Part shown: positions 4,575 through 6,402 of the stretch, piece by piece
How positions within the stretch are numbered: position 1 is the first letter of the stretch
Layout: each line of letters begins with the position of its first letter
Assembly: GCA_025963615.1 (NCBI GenBank)
Contig: JAOQAL010000533.1
Location: 1-6,402 of the forward strand
Direction of reading: 5' to 3'
Length of the DNA: 6,402 nucleotides
Source: Chitinophagaceae bacterium
Lineage (GTDB): Bacteria; Bacteroidota; Bacteroidia; Chitinophagales; Chitinophagaceae
The notes under the pieces: generated by a model
Told to the model about the DNA's origin: nothing
Database searches by the model: none
The model's input: only the letters and a program-made list of their open reading frames with translations
Position numbers and translations under genes: made by a program

Positions 4575-6402
4575 ATGACAAAGAATAAAATTGCAGGTCT
4601 CTTATTAATTTCCTCTTCCCTTGTATTTCTTACCTTATTATCCTGCAATAATCATCCAGGCGATATTCCTTTTCCTGAAAAAGAACTTGGTTATTCGCAG
4701 CCAGTCACGGTGCCACTGCAATTCACCGCTGAAAAAAAACTAACCTGGGATACCGCTAAACAAGGCGGGGTAAAACCGGTAATAAAAAAATTAGATCTTG
4801 ATAGACTTCCTTCCAGGTCTTACGACAGTACAGGCTTCCAGCTTTTTGCCAAACCACCGGAAGAAGTTCATTTTGATTTTAATAGCTTGCCGGACGCCGC
4901 TTTCAACCTGGATAATTTACCCTCAAAATCGTTGCATTTCAAAACCTCTATGCTGGCTCCCCCGGCCATGGTAAAAACGTTGCCGCCTTCAGTGCAAAAA
5001 GGAAATCCGCTTTCGATATTTGATTTTGGACCAAGGCATGGTCTTCCGGCAAAATTTGTTACCGCTTTGCTTAAAGACAAAAGTGGATTGATGTGGATAG
5101 CCAGTGCCGAAGGACTTTTCCGTTATGATGGCGAACATGTTCAAACATTTATACAAGGGTCTTTGGGAGCACCTATTGTAGGTATGGCAGAAGACAACAA
5201 GGGACGAATCTGGTTTATACAGGTTGGAAAAACAGGAATGATTGACCCTCAAATGGGTACCATAAGCTATACTGCTTTAATCAGCATTGGCGTTAATTCT
5301 CTTTCCAAAATAATAAAGGACGAAAATGGGCGCATCTGGATTTCAAAAACAACTGCTAAAGAAGTAATCATTATAGACCCGGCATCCCAAACCTATAAAA
5401 GTCTCGCCAGTTCAAACGGGCTATCGGATGTTGCAGGTGCAAATGATATAACAGAGGATGATAACGGTAATATATGGATTAGTACAGCTTTTGGCGGAGC
5501 CGATATTGTAAACCTGAAAACTAATAAAATAAAATATCTGAAAAACGTAAATGGGCTGGCTAAAGACTCATTGCGGGCAATAACTAAGGATAAAGCAGGA
5601 CAAATATGGATAGGAATAGCTGGCGGCGGAGTTGATGCAATAGATGTACAACGGAACACCATCAGGCATTATAATGAATTGCAGGGACTCAAACAAGCGT
5701 TTATAGCTGATATATCATCTGACAATAAAGGCAGGATCTGGATTGGTAAAAACCAGGGGGTAGATATATTAGATCCTGAAAATGGAAGAATTAGACTCAT
5801 TGACAATAGTAGGGGTCTGAGTGAAAACTTTGTGACCTCCTGTACCATGGACAACAATCACCGGATGTGGGTGGCAACAATAGTAGGACTACATATCATA
5901 GATCAAAATGCCGAAACTGTAAATCCGTTGGGCACCACCAGTATAATAAGTTTGATGGAAGATGCTGTGGGCAACCTGTGGGTAGCCACCCAACGTGGAA
6001 TTGAATTAATAGATGCTCAGAAAAAGAGGATCCGGCGCCTCGATAAATCGGATGGTTTGGGTAATGATTTTGTACAGTCCTTTGCAAAATTCGGTCAGCA
6101 AATATGGGTTACCACTAATGGGGGCCTGGATATTATTGATCCCCTGCATAAAACCATCGAACATACCGGGAAAAATGAAGGTCTTGTCAATGACACCATA
6201 TATGTTGTATTTAAGGATAAGGCTGGTAGTACCTGGCTTACGGGCCCTAGTAACGGCATTGATTTGATTGATTCTGCAAAAAAAACAATACTTCATACTG
6301 ATGTTGCCGGGGGATTAAGCGACAATAATATAGGAGATATAAAACAGGATCATGATGGCCTGGTATGGCTGGCATCAAATTCCAACGGAATAAATGTGGT
6401 GG
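4575..6402 (+). CDS. Large lipoprotein with two-component-regulator propeller repeats (3' end beyond window)
   Basis: 609 residues are visible and the frame runs open off the right edge. The N-terminus is a lipoprotein signal: basic TKNK, hydrophobic core 6-22, lipobox LLSC with C24. Residues 25-150 are a proline-rich segment that I cannot assign to a domain. From about residue 155 come eleven Reg_prop-type beta-propeller repeats of the form (D)xxGxxWIxT..G(I/V)xxID, with the key tryptophans at 174, 213, 255, 301, 345, 389, 432, 469, 511, 554 and 598 (spacing 37-46). Two seven-bladed propellers would need fourteen, so about three more plus an output domain (typically Y_Y_Y followed by kinase, cyclase or phosphatase modules) probably lie downstream. 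Such propellers usually sense extracytoplasmic ligands, often glycans. An earlier ATG at 4564 runs into a stop after four codons, and the chosen start gives a complete signal peptide. It is divergent from the porin operon. Confidence 0.92.
   Translation, partial: MTKNKIAGLLLISSSLVFLTLLSCNNHPGDIPFPEKELGYSQPVTVPLQFTAEKKLTWDTAKQGGVKPVIKKLDLDRLPSRSYDSTGFQLFAKPPEEVHFDFNSLPDAAFNLDNLPSKSLHFKTSMLAPPAMVKTLPPSVQKGNPLSIFDFGPRHGLPAKFVTALLKDKSGLMWIASAEGLFRYDGEHVQTFIQGSLGAPIVGMAEDNKGRIWFIQVGKTGMIDPQMGTISYTALISIGVNSLSKIIKDENGRIWISKTTAKEVIIIDPASQTYKSLASSNGLSDVAGANDITEDDNGNIWISTAFGGADIVNLKTNKIKYLKNVNGLAKDSLRAITKDKAGQIWIGIAGGGVDAIDVQRNTIRHYNELQGLKQAFIADISSDNKGRIWIGKNQGVDILDPENGRIRLIDNSRGLSENFVTSCTMDNNHRMWVATIVGLHIIDQNAETVNPLGTTSIISLMEDAVGNLWVATQRGIELIDAQKKRIRRLDKSDGLGNDFVQSFAKFGQQIWVTTNGGLDIIDPLHKTIEHTGKNEGLVNDTIYVVFKDKAGSTWLTGPSNGIDLIDSAKKTILHTDVAGGLSDNNIGDIKQDHDGLVWLASNSNGINVV

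Noticed and set aside
4564..4578. Alternative upstream ATG for the lipoprotein
   Set aside because: ATG at 4564 reads only four codons before TGA and is in a different frame from the lipoprotein; ATG at 4575 gives a full lipoprotein signal.
4868..6296. Several minus-strand frames and one plus-strand frame across the propeller lipoprotein
   Set aside because: The propeller frame is continuous with eleven regularly spaced W-containing repeats; the others are shadows of that repeat coding.

Overview
The window reads as DNA of a Bacteroidota bacterium, most likely of the Chitinophagaceae/Sphingobacteriia type. The signs are moderate AT-richness, weak Shine-Dalgarno sites, TAnnTTTG-like promoter candidates, a very long lipoprotein with two-component-regulator propeller repeats, and histidine kinase and cyclase sequences of a style common in that phylum. 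The taxonomic call is inference from style only.

Layout. Positions 1-4288 hold four genes, all on the minus strand, so transcription runs from right to left: an outer-membrane porin-like beta-barrel (4288-3275), a small phosphate-type periplasmic substrate-binding protein (3275-2790, start overlapping the porin stop by one base), a membrane sensor histidine kinase (2707-1133, after an 82-base gap), and a receiver-adenylate cyclase response regulator (1130 to beyond the left edge, two bases after the kinase stop). Tight spacing suggests one operon. Positions 4289-4574 are a divergent intergenic region holding a striking 7-base tandem repeat (nine units plus a partial one). From 4575 to beyond the right edge, on the plus strand, is a large lipoprotein with eleven visible beta-propeller (Reg_prop-type) repeats.

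How the genes may work together. The barrel would admit a small solute through the outer membrane. The orphan binding protein, which has no ABC permease or ATPase beside it here, may capture a phosphate-like anion and present it to the kinase's periplasmic domain. The kinase would phosphorylate the receiver, and the receiver would control cAMP synthesis. Each domain call rests on visible motifs; the wiring from solute to cAMP is inference. The cyclase keeps its metal-binding aspartates and adenine-selecting Lys/Asp pair, but has Gln where the transition-state arginine is expected, so its activity is a real question. The divergent propeller protein looks like a second sensory protein whose output domain lies outside the window.

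No RNA genes, insertion sequences or CRISPR arrays were seen.
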